In this document: piece after piece, positions 39,726 through 48,926 of the stretch
Numbering within the stretch: the stretch's first letter is position 1
Layout: every line of letters begins with the position of its first letter
Source: Eubacteriales bacterium
GTDB taxonomy: Bacteria; Bacillota; Clostridia; Acetivibrionales; JANLFN01
Length of the DNA: 64,000 nt
NCBI GenBank assembly: GCA_024655885.1
Contig: JANLFN010000001.1
Span: 124,001-188,000, forward strand
Direction of reading: 5' to 3'
Position numbers and translations under genes: made by a program
Notes under the pieces: model-generated
The model's input: the letters and a program-made list of their open reading frames with translations, nothing else
What the model was told of the DNA's origin: nothing
The model's database searches: none

Positions 39726-40521
39726 GGCTGAATACCGGCTTTCGGTTTTCGAAATGGGTAAAATACTTGAATCCTGTTTCCCGCAGTATGTTTTTAAAAT
39801 AATCAAATTGAAATCCTATGGTGTTCAAGGAATGGGCGTCCGAACCCAGGCAAATGATTTCCCCTCCCAGTTCTCTGTAACGCCTTAAGATTTCCAAATC
39901 TAATTCATAGGTAGAATTATTGCGGGTATATCTGAAGGAACCGGTATTCAATTCAATGCCCTTGCCCTTATAAATGATGGTGGTAAAAATGGAATCGATT
40001 AAATCCTTATGTTCCTTATATCTTAATGTCCTGTCTTCATAGTAGTTATATCTTGTTATATAGTCAAAATGGGCTAAAACATCAAACTCATTGAAGTTAC
40101 GGGTCATGAGTTCAATTTCTTCAAGATAGCCTTTGTAGGCTTCAAACCTGGTCAAATCGGTATAAAATTGCTTGTTGTAGGGGTCCTGCCCTTTGATCAG
40201 GTGGACCGAGCCTATGACAAAATCAAAGTCATACTTTTTTATTACCTCGGCGGTTTTTTCTATTACATGAGGCTGAACACCGGCCTCCAAGCCTTTTATG
40301 ACCTTAAGCTTTTCGGAATAAGACTCCTTCAGCCTGTCCATAAAGAGGGAGTATTTCTCAAAATCAATGAGGAAATCCTCCTCATACTCCGGAAAGTCGT
40401 AATCCAGATGGTCCGTAAAAGCCAACCCCTCCAATCCCAATTCAATAGCTCGTTCGCAAGCCTCAGCGGCAGACATGTTGCTGTCTCCCGAAAAGCTGCT
40501 GTGTACATGACAATCAAACAT
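39715..40521 (-). CDS. PHP-domain histidinol-phosphatase-like protein
   Basis: 268 aa PHP phosphoesterase of the HisK/HisJ type. Seen: the N-terminal metal motif [19 protein letters not shown], a GLEAGVQPH segment, [20 protein letters not shown] and the C-terminal GSDAH motif. The last step before histidinol is a plausible reaction, but no his genes are nearby, so the substrate is not certain. Single gene, minus strand. Confidence 0.82.
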   Translation of the reverse strand: MFDCHVHSSFSGDSNMSAAEACERAIELGLEGLAFTDHLDYDFPEYEEDFLIDFEKYSLFMDRLKESYSEKLKVIKGLEAGVQPHVIEKTAEVIKKYDFDFVIGSVHLIKGQDPYNKQFYTDLTRFEAYKGYLEEIELMTRNFNEFDVLAHFDYITRYNYYEDRTLRYKEHKDLIDSIFTTIIYKGKGIELNTGSFRYTRNNSTYELDLEILRRYRELGGEIICLGSDAHSLNTIGFQFDYFKNILRETGFKYFTHFENRKPVFSPID

Positions 40522-40683
40522 GCTACTTCCTCCAATCCCGTCAATTATTTTAACATTAAATTGGAATATTTACAACTTAATACTAATATATATTTTTATT
40601 TTTGAATAAAATAAATTCGATATTTATTTAACACCGATTTAGGTATATAATATTCCGTAAACCGGAAAAAGGAGGAAAAAATA

Positions 40684-42117
40684 ATGGAAGAAAATAAAAC
40701 GCAGGGTCAGGTGCTTTTTGAAAGCTTGAGCTTTACAGCCAAGAATGCCTGGGAAAAGTCCTCTGAAGACGAAAAAAATAAGGCCTTTGAGTTTTGTGAG
40801 GGGTACAAGAGCTTCCTGGATAAAGCCAAAACCGAAAGGGAATTTGCCGAGGAAGTAGAAAAGCTTGCTCTCCAGAATGGATTCATTGCCCTTGACAAAG
40901 TTATTAAAGACAGAAAAAAGCTGCACAAGGGCATGAAGATATACCACATAAACAGGAAAAAATCGGCGGTTCTATGTGTTGTGGGCTCCAAAGGGCTGGA
41001 GGAGGGCATAAAAATGGTAGGTGCCCATATAGACTCGCCCAGGATTGACCTCAAGCAGAATCCTCTCTATGAGGACACAGGCCTGGCCCTTCTCAAAACC
41101 CACTATTACGGCGGAATCAAAAAGTACCAGTGGGTCACCACTCCCATGGCGCTGCACGGCGTCATAGTAAAACAGAGCGGAGAAACCGTAAAAGTTGTGC
41201 TTGGAGAAAATGAGGACGATATGGTCTTTACCATCACAGACCTGCTGCCCCATCTGGCCGTGGAGCAGATGCAGAAAAAGATGAGCGAGGGGATTACGGG
41301 AGAGGCTTTAAACCTGCTGTTCGGTTCAATACCGTACAATGACGAAAAGGTGAAAGAAAAGGTCAAATTGAATATATTGAAGATACTCAATGAAAAATAC
41401 GGCATTGTTGAAGAGGACTTCTCCTCTGCCGAGCTGGAGATTGTGCCGGCATTCAAGGCGAGGGACGTGGGGCTGGACAGAAGTCTTGTGGGGGCATACG
41501 GGCAGGATGACAGGGTCTGCGCCTATACGGCCTTAAAGGCCATCCTGGACTTGAAGGAAGTGGAGCACACGGCCCTGTGCGTCCTGACCGACAAGGAGGA
41601 AATAGGCAGCATGGGGAATACGGGCGCGGAGTCGGTTCTCCTTGAAAACTTTGTGGCAAACCTGTGCAGCCTGTCTTCGGACACCTATTCGGATATCCTT
41701 TTGAGAAACTGCCTCTCCAGGTCCAAGATGCTTTCCGCCGATGTGAATGCCGGTGTAGATCCAAACTACGAAGGAGTCCAGGATAAAAAGAATGCCTCAT
41801 ACATAGGGAAAGGACTTGTGCTTCAAAAGTATACGGGGAGCCGGGGCAAAGCGGGAGGAAGCGACGCAAACCCCGAATTTATTGCGGAATTGAGAAAGCT
41901 TTTCAATGAGAAGAATATCCCGTGGCAAACCGGCGAACTGGGGAAAGTGGACCTGGGAGGAGGAGGAACCATAGCCCAGTACGTGGCAAACCTCGGAGTA
42001 GAAGTTATCGACTGCGGTGTAGCCCTCCTTTCCATGCATTCACCATTTGAAATTACCAGTAAGATGGATGTATATATTATTTATAAAGCCTATACGGAGT
42101 TTATGAAAAGCAGGTAG
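40684..42117 (+). CDS. apeB: M18 family aminopeptidase
   Basis: 477 aa zinc aminopeptidase of the aspartyl/aminopeptidase I family. Seen: the metal-binding VGAHIDSPRIDLK near residue 110, AYGQDDRVCAYTAL with a bridging Asp, a TDKEEIGSMGNTGAES block with the catalytic Glu pair, and a late HSPFEI metal His. Cytoplasmic. An AGGAGG-like site precedes the ATG, and a terminator follows. Confidence 0.93.
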   Translation: MEENKTQGQVLFESLSFTAKNAWEKSSEDEKNKAFEFCEGYKSFLDKAKTEREFAEEVEKLALQNGFIALDKVIKDRKKLHKGMKIYHINRKKSAVLCVVGSKGLEEGIKMVGAHIDSPRIDLKQNPLYEDTGLALLKTHYYGGIKKYQWVTTPMALHGVIVKQSGETVKVVLGENEDDMVFTITDLLPHLAVEQMQKKMSEGITGEALNLLFGSIPYNDEKVKEKVKLNILKILNEKYGIVEEDFSSAELEIVPAFKARDVGLDRSLVGAYGQDDRVCAYTALKAILDLKEVEHTALCVLTDKEEIGSMGNTGAESVLLENFVANLCSLSSDTYSDILLRNCLSRSKMLSADVNAGVDPNYEGVQDKKNASYIGKGLVLQKYTGSRGKAGGSDANPEFIAELRKLFNEKNIPWQTGELGKVDLGGGGTIAQYVANLGVEVIDCGVALLSMHSPFEITSKMDVYIIYKAYTEFMKSR

Positions 42118-42136
42118 AAAAAACTTGAAAGATGAG

Positions 42137-42186
42137 GAGGACAGTTCCCTGGAATGGAATTCATGAGTACTGTCCTCTCATTTTTT
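42137..42186 (+). terminator. Terminator after the M18 aminopeptidase
   Basis: A perfect 9-bp stem (GAGGACAGT/ACTGTCCTC) with a 23-nt loop, followed by TCATTTTTT. Close to the end of the convergent dedA. Confidence 0.75.
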
Positions 42187-42195
42187 CTGTTTTTT

Positions 42196-42813
42196 CTATT
42201 TGGCCTTTTTGAATTTGAACCTGAAAATTACAAACAGAACGCCCAAAGCCAACGCGGCGATAACCACGTATTCAAATTTGTGAAATATTGGCCTGATCAC
42301 CTGCGCATATTTTTCTCCGAAAACGTATCCCAGGTAAATAAGCAGGAAGTTCCAGGGAACCATGCCCAGCAGCGAATACAGGACAAATTTTTTCAGGTCC
42401 ATTCTGGCAATGCCCGCGGGAAGGGATATGAATGTCCGGACAATGGGAAGCAGCCTTCCAAAGAAAACGGCTACCACCCCGTATTTGTTAAAGGTTCTTT
42501 CCGCCGTATAAAAATGTTCCGCCGACACAAAGAAATATTTTCCATATTTTAATATAAAAGGCCTTCCTCCATAATGGCCTACTGCATAGGCTATCAAAGA
42601 ACCTGTCAAGCTGCCTAAGGCAACAGCCACATTTGCACCCAGCAGGCTTATCGTACCTTTTGATACCATACCGCCGGCTATAGGCAACACCACTTCACTA
42701 GGCAACGGAATGCAGGCGCTTTCAAGGAGCATGCCGGCATATATGCCGAAATATCCCATGGAGTTGATAGTATCCACTATAAAGCCCAGCAATTTTTCAA
42801 TATACCCAATCAT
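42196..42813 (-). CDS. DedA family membrane protein
   Basis: 205 aa. Seen: the typical DedA pattern of an N-terminal amphipathic helix, ESACIPLPSEVVLP, a GSLIAYAVGHYGGRP block, FFGRLLPIVRTFISLPAGI with conserved Arg residues, and several membrane helices ending in a basic tail. Family members act as lipid-carrier or phospholipid flippases. Next to an LCP cell-wall gene on the same strand (14 nt apart), so a link to undecaprenyl phosphate handling is reasonable. Confidence 0.9.
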   Translation of the reverse strand: MIGYIEKLLGFIVDTINSMGYFGIYAGMLLESACIPLPSEVVLPIAGGMVSKGTISLLGANVAVALGSLTGSLIAYAVGHYGGRPFILKYGKYFFVSAEHFYTAERTFNKYGVVAVFFGRLLPIVRTFISLPAGIARMDLKKFVLYSLLGMVPWNFLLIYLGYVFGEKYAQVIRPIFHKFEYVVIAALALGVLFVIFRFKFKKAK

Positions 42814-42826
42814 AATACTCTCCTAT

Positions 42827-43897
42827 CTATGGATCTGCCCTTGTTGTGCCCTGAATGGACGACTCGGCATTGGACGGATTGTCTTTGGACATATTCTTCG
42901 CTGCCGAATCATTGTTCTTCGGTTTCTTTTTAGGATTGCCGGTATTGGCATTTTTATCCGCGGCTCCCGCAGTATTGGAGCCATCCACAAAGCTTCCGGC
43001 AGCATTAAAATATTTTTTTGTAATCTCTTCCGCCTGCTTGCCGTCCATAATATAATACCATCCTCCGGCTTCATAATCTGAATTTCCCGGGAGCTTGAAG
43101 AACTGTACCGTATCCGCCTTTAATTTTCCGATATTCTGTAACATTTTAAGGGCATCGTTCAATTTTATATTGGTTTCAATATTACTAAAGATTATACCGG
43201 CTATTTTGTTTAACTTTGTAATATAGAATATATTTACTTTTTGCCGGATAAATTCTTTGATAAAATTCTGCTGTGCATCAATCCTCTTTAAATCGCTGCC
43301 GTCGTAATACCGGCTTATTTCCTTGTTGCTGTGGGATGCCTGACGGAATCTCATGAACTGTTCGGCTTTTGCCCCATCCAGGTGCTGCTGTCCTTTTTTC
43401 AAATGAATATGCAGGTTTTGCAACGGGTCATCATAGTCCATATTTGCAGGAATATTATAATCTACGCCTCCCAATTCGTCCACTATTTTCCTAAAAGCGG
43501 AAGTATCAACAAAAACATAATACTTTATGTTTACATCCAACAGGTTGCTGACCGTTTCAACAGACAGTTTGGCACCCCCGTAAGGAAAAGCGAAATTTAT
43601 TTTTTCGGTACCCTTTCCTTTAATATTCACCTTTGTATCTCTTGGAATGGACAAAATATTCATTTGGGCGCTGGAGGGGTTATAATTGACAAGCATGATG
43701 GTGTCGGTATTGTTATTGACTTTGTCACCTCCCAGCACAAGGATGTTCACGGGTTGATTCGGCATAAGCTGAGAGAATAAATCTCCTACAAAACCGCCAT
43801 CATTTAAATTAAGAAAACTGAGAGCCGCCACCCCCGCTACAAACAAAAAACCGGCCATTGTCAAGCATATGATAAAATAAAATTTTCTGGTTTTCAT
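42827..43897 (-). CDS. LytR-CpsA-Psr (LCP) family cell-wall ligase
   Basis: 356 aa. Seen: one N-terminal membrane helix (about residues 6-28), then an LCP domain with NILVLGGDK, TIMLVNYNPSS, NILSIPRDTKV, KINFAFPYGG and LGGVDYNIP, including the Arg/Asp residues that hold the pyrophosphate lipid. The C-terminal ~50 residues are low-complexity (Asn, Lys, Ser, Ala rich). Attaches teichoic acid or polysaccharide to peptidoglycan. TTAGGAG precedes the ATG. Confidence 0.92.
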   Translation of the reverse strand: MKTRKFYFIICLTMAGFLFVAGVAALSFLNLNDGGFVGDLFSQLMPNQPVNILVLGGDKVNNNTDTIMLVNYNPSSAQMNILSIPRDTKVNIKGKGTEKINFAFPYGGAKLSVETVSNLLDVNIKYYVFVDTSAFRKIVDELGGVDYNIPANMDYDDPLQNLHIHLKKGQQHLDGAKAEQFMRFRQASHSNKEISRYYDGSDLKRIDAQQNFIKEFIRQKVNIFYITKLNKIAGIIFSNIETNIKLNDALKMLQNIGKLKADTVQFFKLPGNSDYEAGGWYYIMDGKQAEEITKKYFNAAGSFVDGSNTAGAADKNANTGNPKKKPKNNDSAAKNMSKDNPSNAESSIQGTTRADP

Positions 43898-44158
43898 TGG
43901 TCTGCTCCTAAAATCAAAGGCTTGAATTTCATAAGGCAGTATGATACCTTTGATATAGATATTACACTTTAGAATTGAATTTTCCCGGTTGCTCCGATGT
44001 CCCCTAAGGCTGGTTGCTTCTCCGCTTGTTATTGTAAGGTTTAAAGTGTGCTATCTTTAATAAAAGAAGCCCGTATAATTCTTTTTCATTAGTTAAGTAT
44101 ATAATAGAGAAATATTTATTGTCAAATAATGAAAAGCAGTTTAATACCGTAAATAATA
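43898..44158. other. Divergent intergenic region upstream of LCP gene and rplS
   Basis: AT-rich, no gene. Holds an 8-bp inverted repeat (ATCAAAGG about 43912, CCTTTGAT about 43947) in the LCP leader. A second possible promoter, TTGTCA-17-TAATAC, lies at about 44119-44147. Confidence 0.4.
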
Positions 44159-44187
44159 TTTACAACATCCAAATCCTGTGGTATAAT
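44159..44187 (+). promoter_or_regulatory. rplS promoter
   Basis: TTTACA (44159-44164), 17-nt spacer, TATAAT (44182-44187). Gives a leader of about 125 nt before the GTG start. Confidence 0.8.
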
Positions 44188-44194
44188 TTCTTTT

Positions 44195-44319
44195 GCTATG
44201 CGAATTACGGACGGTCCGCTGTATAGATGACAAAAAGGGAAAACCTTTAAAAGAACAGAGATTAAGTTTTGAGTTTCCCGCTGAATACAAGAACGTCTTG
44301 GAAGGAAGGAGGAAGAAAA
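44195..44319 (+). ncRNA. Probable ribosomal protein L19 mRNA leader
   Basis: The 125-nt leader contains CGGACGGTCCG, then GATGACAAAAAGGG and an A/G-rich stretch before the AAGGAGG site. L19 leaders are known in Firmicutes and bind L19 for feedback. I am matching position and general make-up, not a full covariance model, so the assignment is tentative. Confidence 0.45.
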
Positions 44320-44670
44320 GTGGATATAATAAAAGCTCTTGAACAGGAACAGCTAAAAACGAACCTGCCCTCCCTGGAGATAGGAAGTTACGTAAAGGTC
44401 CATGTTAAGGTAAAAGAAGGCAACAGGGAAAGACTTCAGGTATTTGAAGGGACCATTATAGGAAAAAAAGGAGAAGGCTTGAAGGAAACCTTCACTGTGA
44501 GAAGAATTTCCTATGGTGTAGGCGTAGAAAGGATATTTCCGGTGCATTCGCCGAAAATAGACCATATTGAAGTGGTGAGAAAAGGTAAAGTAAGAAGGGC
44601 GAAGCTCTACTACCTGCGTGAAAGAGTGGGTAAAGCCTCCAAAGTGAAAGAAAAATTGGATGTTAAATAG
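44320..44670 (+). CDS. rplS: 50S ribosomal protein L19
   Basis: 116 aa. Seen: the [24 protein letters not shown] core, [18 protein letters not shown] and [19 protein letters not shown], all classic L19 blocks. The GTG start at 44320 has AAGGAGG seven nucleotides upstream. Single-gene transcript with promoter, leader and its own terminator. Confidence 0.97.
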   Translation: MDIIKALEQEQLKTNLPSLEIGSYVKVHVKVKEGNRERLQVFEGTIIGKKGEGLKETFTVRRISYGVGVERIFPVHSPKIDHIEVVRKGKVRRAKLYYLRERVGKASKVKEKLDVK

Positions 44671-44680
44671 CTGCAGAATA

Positions 44681-44705
44681 AAAAGGGACGGTATGTCCCT
44701 TTTTT
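44681..44705 (+). terminator. rplS terminator
   Basis: An AAAAGGGAC/GTCCCTTTT stem with a 5-nt loop running into six T. Confidence 0.9.
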
Positions 44706-44775
44706 CATCCGCCAATACTATTTACACACGGGGCTAATATGCCGTGAATGCAGCCGTCGGAGGTAAAATAAAAAA

Positions 44776-45660
44776 ATGAATATACAGTGGTTTCCAGGCC
44801 ATATGGCCAAAACCAAAAGAATTGTTGCGGAAAGCTTGAAGCTGGTGGATGTAGTCATAGAACTGCTGGACGCCAGGATCCCCAGGAGCAGTAAGAACCC
44901 TGACCTGGATGAAATAGTAAAAAACAGGCCCAGAATTATCGCATTAAACAAATCGGACCTTGCAGACCGGAAAATATCGGAGGAATGGGCCCAGTGGTAT
45001 GCAGAAAAGGGCTTGAAGTGCCTGTTTATAGATTCCATTCAGGGCAAGGGCTTCAATGAATTGAAAAATGAAATGCGCAGCCTGATGAGGGATAAAATTG
45101 AAAAGGAAAAGCAAAGAGGAAGGATTTTCCGGTCTATCAAAACCATGGTGGTAGGTATCCCCAATGTAGGAAAATCTTCTTTTATTAATAGAATAGCGGG
45201 AAAAGCGGCGGCCATCACGGGGGACAAGCCCGGGGTGACCCGCGGAAAGCAGTGGATACGGATAAATGAGGAAATCGAGCTGCTGGATACGCCGGGGATC
45301 CTGTGGCCTAAGTTTGATGACCCCCGGGTGGGGATGAACCTGGCGTATACAGGCGCCATCAAGGATGATATCCTGGATACGGTGGAGGTCGCCTCCTCCT
45401 TGATAGAGTTTTTAAGCAAAGCCTATCCCCAGAATCTGAGGGAAAGGTTTAAGCTCAAGGATGTGGACGGCATGGGCCATGAACTCCTGGAAGCGGCGGG
45501 AAGGAACAGGGGATGCATAATCTCCGGCGGAGAAATTGATTTCATGAGGATATCGGCCATTGTACTGGACGAATTCCGCGGAGGGAAAATAGGGAGGATA
45601 TCCCTGGAAAAACCCCCGGACAGGGAGGAAAATAAAGCCGAAGGGGGCGACGGGAGTTGA
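44776..45660 (+). CDS. rbgA: Ribosome biogenesis GTPase RbgA (YlqF)
   Basis: Circularly permuted GTPase needed for 50S subunit maturation. Seen: the N-terminal WFPGHMAK motif, G4 ALNKSDLAD before G1 GIPNVGKSSFINR, then G3 DTPGILWP, the permuted G4-G5-G1-G2-G3 order. 294 aa. First gene of the rbgA-rnhB-ylqG-ylqH-yraN block, as in Bacillus. Confidence 0.95.
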   Translation: MNIQWFPGHMAKTKRIVAESLKLVDVVIELLDARIPRSSKNPDLDEIVKNRPRIIALNKSDLADRKISEEWAQWYAEKGLKCLFIDSIQGKGFNELKNEMRSLMRDKIEKEKQRGRIFRSIKTMVVGIPNVGKSSFINRIAGKAAAITGDKPGVTRGKQWIRINEEIELLDTPGILWPKFDDPRVGMNLAYTGAIKDDILDTVEVASSLIEFLSKAYPQNLRERFKLKDVDGMGHELLEAAGRNRGCIISGGEIDFMRISAIVLDEFRGGKIGRISLEKPPDREENKAEGGDGS

Positions 45661-46427
45661 AGGGCGGGTTGAAGCTCAAGGACATAGAAAAGGAAATAAG
45701 GGAGTATGAAATCGAAGACGCCCTTGAACGGTTGTACGGCTTAAAAAAAGAGTACGGGTCGAAGCTTGACAGGCTCATCGAGAGGTACCTGAAAAAAAGG
45801 GAGGACAGGATAAGGGAAAAATGCCGGTATGACCAAATGTGCACTTATGAAAAGGACGCCTATGCCAGGGGGATAAGGATCATCGCCGGTGTAGACGAGG
45901 CCGGCCGGGGGCCTTTGGCAGGGCCTGTGGTTGCGGCTGCGGTCATCCTGCCCCAAGGCATTTTCATAGAGAAGCTGAATGATTCAAAGCGGCTGACCCC
46001 CAAGCAAAGAGACAGGCTTTACGAGGCCGTCACTTCCAGTGCCGTTGCCTACGGAATCGGGGTTGTGGACGAAAAGTGCATCGATGAAATCAATATTTTA
46101 AACGCTTCAAAAAAAGCAATGGAAATTGCCATTGGGCATCTAAAGCCTCAACCCGAGCTTTTGCTGACCGATGCCGTTAAACTGGAAAAGGTACGGATTA
46201 AACAGATGAATATTATTAAGGGTGACAGCTTAAGTATATCCATTGCGGCCGCTTCCATCATTGCCAAGGTTACCAGGGACAGGCTGATTGAGAATATGGA
46301 TTCTTTGTATCCCCAATACGGTTTTTCAAAACACAAGGGTTATGGAACAAAGGAACATATTGAAGCTATAAAAAAATACGGGATTTGTCCGATACATAGA
46401 ATAAGCTTTACTAAAAATTTTATTTAA
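45657..46427 (+). CDS. rnhB: Ribonuclease HII
   Basis: Removes ribonucleotides from RNA-DNA hybrids. Seen: the first catalytic Asp-Glu in IAGVDEAGRGPLAGP near residue 80, then GVVDEKCIDEINI, a TDAV Asp and the ASIIAKVTRD segment. 256 aa, with an N-terminal ~75-aa helical substrate-clamp extension. The TTG at 45657 overlaps the rbgA stop; a TTG at 45672 with AGGGCGGG upstream is an alternative start. Confidence 0.95.
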   Translation: MKGGLKLKDIEKEIREYEIEDALERLYGLKKEYGSKLDRLIERYLKKREDRIREKCRYDQMCTYEKDAYARGIRIIAGVDEAGRGPLAGPVVAAAVILPQGIFIEKLNDSKRLTPKQRDRLYEAVTSSAVAYGIGVVDEKCIDEINILNASKKAMEIAIGHLKPQPELLLTDAVKLEKVRIKQMNIIKGDSLSISIAAASIIAKVTRDRLIENMDSLYPQYGFSKHKGYGTKEHIEAIKKYGICPIHRISFTKNFI

Positions 46428-46462
46428 ATCGGGCTATCTGTCATAGGACTGGGGAGATTTAA

Positions 46463-48124
46463 ATGAGGGTGGACGGGTCTTTTGGGCTTCAAAATCTCAT
46501 AGCGGCAAATATAGCGGATATTCTGGGCAGGCTTGGAATAGGGGATGGGATCAGGGCACAAATCCTTGATTTTACTGCCTCGGAGGTGCTGCTTAAGCTC
46601 ATGGACGGCACCACCTTTACCGCTGCATCCATGGTTCCCCTGGACGCCAAAAAGGGCGATTTTGTTGATTTCGTCGTAAAAAATAAAACCAAAGGTCAGA
46701 TTTTTCTGGAAATAGTAAATAGTGGATCTATTAAGTCAAAGGATATTGACAGTGAAATGGAAAAAATGCTTGTATCCATGGACATAAGGCCTGATGAAAA
46801 TAATAAAGAAATTGCCAGGGAGATTAGGAACGCTGACCTTTCCCTCAGCAAAGAAGTGTTTGAAAGGATTAAAGACCTGGTGGCCCGGTTTAAAGACTTA
46901 AATCCGTCAAAAGCGGCTTTTTTGCTGGCTAATGGCCTGGAACCCCAGGAGGGGAACATTGCCTTCCTGAACCGGCTGGTAGAAAACAAGTTTAAAATAG
47001 CCTCAAAACTGGACGAACTGGTGAACAGCCTTGCCGAAACAGGGGATACGGTTGTTTTGGACCGGCTTCAAAACGAACTGGACCTGCTTGGTGATGGGAA
47101 ATCCATGAAAATGAGGGACGAAAATATCCAAGGTCCAAATCAGGCTACCGGTAAAAAGCTTGCCGAAACTAAGAAGATGACTGCCAATGTGACCACCAAT
47201 CTGGAAGCTGAAATACCGGAAAAACAAGTAAATTTAACCGCAGATGACGGCACTCGAGGCCACGTCCCGGAATTGGACACCCAAGATGCAGGCACTCCGG
47301 CTGACACAAAAAAGGTTTTAGGCACCGTAAAGGCGGGCACCGGCCTACCTGATCAGGACATAAGCGGGTCAGGCGACACACCTTTAAGTATGGCTGTCTC
47401 TCAGTTTCGGGGGGAGCATACCCAAAGGCTCAAAAACAGTAACCTGTCCCTGTTTGAAGACGGCTCGGCGCAGCTTGGGAAAAATGCCGCCATTGGTGAG
47501 GCAGAATACAAACAGGCTTTAAAAAAGGTGTTTGATAAGGTATTTCTTAAGGTGGATGAGGAGAACTTTGATAAAAGCATCCATATTAAAAATTCTTATA
47601 GGCAAACTTTGGAAAGGTTAGAAATTATTAAGGATTCTATCCGGACTTCATCCCTGTCCAATAGGGAAGATTTACTTAATAAAATTGATGAGCTGCACAG
47701 CAGCATCAAGTTTATGAACGGAATCAACAACCATGCCGTCTATATTCAACTGCCGTTAAACATACAGGGAAACCACACTACCGGGGAACTGTACGTTTTA
47801 AAAAGAGATTCGACGAAAAAAAAGATTGATCCGGGGAATGTCACCATCTTTTTATCCTTAAACACCCATAATTTAGGAAGGATTGATTCCCTGCTGCATA
47901 TTAATAAAAAGAACATATCCATTAATCTGCGGGTAGAAGATAAAAGCATTTTCGACCTTTTAAAAAGCAATTATAAGGTCCTTTACGACGGGCTGGAAAA
48001 GATCGGGTACAAGCTTGTGGATTTAAAGTATAAAGTGATAGAGGAAGATGTGAATATTCTGAACATCACTAAAATCGCACAGGAGAACTGGGCGGGGAAA
48101 ACCTCGATAGATTACAGGATATAG
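46463..48124 (+). CDS. YlqG-like protein with FliK-type C-terminal domain
   Basis: 553 aa. The N-terminal ~190 residues are unassigned. A linker (about 215-330) is rich in Thr, Ala, Asp and Gly. The C-terminal ~130 residues (YIQLPLNIQG, NLGRIDSLLHINKKNISI, YKVLYDGLEKIGYKLVDLKY) match the flagellar hook-length control (Flg_hook) pattern. In Bacillus ylqG sits at this position between rnhB and ylqH. No flagellar genes are nearby; role unknown. Confidence 0.75.
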   Translation: MRVDGSFGLQNLIAANIADILGRLGIGDGIRAQILDFTASEVLLKLMDGTTFTAASMVPLDAKKGDFVDFVVKNKTKGQIFLEIVNSGSIKSKDIDSEMEKMLVSMDIRPDENNKEIAREIRNADLSLSKEVFERIKDLVARFKDLNPSKAAFLLANGLEPQEGNIAFLNRLVENKFKIASKLDELVNSLAETGDTVVLDRLQNELDLLGDGKSMKMRDENIQGPNQATGKKLAETKKMTANVTTNLEAEIPEKQVNLTADDGTRGHVPELDTQDAGTPADTKKVLGTVKAGTGLPDQDISGSGDTPLSMAVSQFRGEHTQRLKNSNLSLFEDGSAQLGKNAAIGEAEYKQALKKVFDKVFLKVDEENFDKSIHIKNSYRQTLERLEIIKDSIRTSSLSNREDLLNKIDELHSSIKFMNGINNHAVYIQLPLNIQGNHTTGELYVLKRDSTKKKIDPGNVTIFLSLNTHNLGRIDSLLHINKKNISINLRVEDKSIFDLLKSNYKVLYDGLEKIGYKLVDLKYKVIEEDVNILNITKIAQENWAGKTSIDYRI

Positions 48125-48156
48125 CGATTTCACTCATCTACCACCGGAGGCTGTAA

Positions 48157-48486
48157 ATGGAGATAAAAAGTGAGGGTAAAGATAAAAAAATAAATAAGAA
48201 AAAAGTTAAGGAAGTTGCGGCACTCAGCTATTCACCCCAGCAAAACCAGTCTCCTGAAATTGTTGCCCTTGGAAGGGGAGAAACCGCCGAAAAAATACTG
48301 GAACTGGCGAAATCCAACAACGTGCCTGTTTATAAGGACCCTGAGCTGGCCCATACATTAAACAAGCTTAGGATCGGGGACGAAATCCCTCCTGAACTGT
48401 ATGAAGTGGTTGCGGAGATTCTCGTGTTTATAAGCCATATTGATAAAAGCTGCGGTGAAAAAAATGGCCTCAAGCAGTATAAATAA
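48157..48486 (+). CDS. FlhB C-terminal-domain-like protein (YlqH-like)
   Basis: 109 aa. Resembles the cytoplasmic C-terminal domain of FlhB/EscU (ALSYSPQQN ... PEIVALGRGETAEKILELAKSNNVPVYKDPELAHTL), but the autocleavage NPTH is replaced by SPEI-type sequence, and there is no membrane part. It follows the FliK-like gene by 32 nt, matching the ylqG-ylqH pair. The pairing hints at a conserved non-flagellar interaction. Confidence 0.82.
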   Translation: MEIKSEGKDKKINKKKVKEVAALSYSPQQNQSPEIVALGRGETAEKILELAKSNNVPVYKDPELAHTLNKLRIGDEIPPELYEVVAEILVFISHIDKSCGEKNGLKQYK

Positions 48487-48847
48487 AAAAAGTTTCGGAA
48501 ATGAGGGAGAAAACATCGCTTCAGATTTTCTGGCCAGAAGCGGTTACACAATTCTTGACCGCAACTTTAGGGTGGGAAAGCTGGGCGAAATAGACATCAT
48601 TGCACGGGAGAAAGACTATATCTGTTTTATTGAGGTTAAAACAAGAAGCAGTGTCAATTACGGCGTACCTTCCGAAGCCGTAAACAAAAGAAAACAGCAG
48701 AGCATTACCAGGCTGGCATCAATTTACATCAGCCGGCATAAACTTTACTGGCACAACATAAGGTTTGATGTTGTAGAGGTTATCGGAAACAGAAATCAGG
48801 AAGGTGTTGACGTACAGAGCATCAATCTCATCCGCAATGCATTCTAG
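48464..48847 (+). CDS. yraN: YraN family putative endonuclease-fold protein
   Basis: 127 aa of the UPF0102/YraN family. Seen: FGNEGENIASDFLARSGYTILDRNFR, GEIDIIAREKDYICFIEVKTRSS with the Asp/Glu-x-Lys nuclease core, and FDVVEV. The ATG at 48464 overlaps the previous gene by 23 nt; a start at 48440 is also open. Nuclease activity in vivo is not established for the family. Confidence 0.85.
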   Translation: MASSSINKKSFGNEGENIASDFLARSGYTILDRNFRVGKLGEIDIIAREKDYICFIEVKTRSSVNYGVPSEAVNKRKQQSITRLASIYISRHKLYWHNIRFDVVEVIGNRNQEGVDVQSINLIRNAF

Positions 48848-48926
48848 AGAGGTTATTCCTGGAATGCTCCCGTTTTACCCGGGTTTATCCGTGCTTACCT
48901 AAAATGTGAAAGAGAGGAAAATCGAT

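Noticed and set aside
40168-40605. 145-aa plus-strand frame opposite the PHP phosphatase
   Set aside because: Antisense shadow; all PHP metal motifs are on the minus strand.
42154-42552. 132-aa plus-strand frame opposite dedA
   Set aside because: Exact antisense of the DedA coding region and its terminator.
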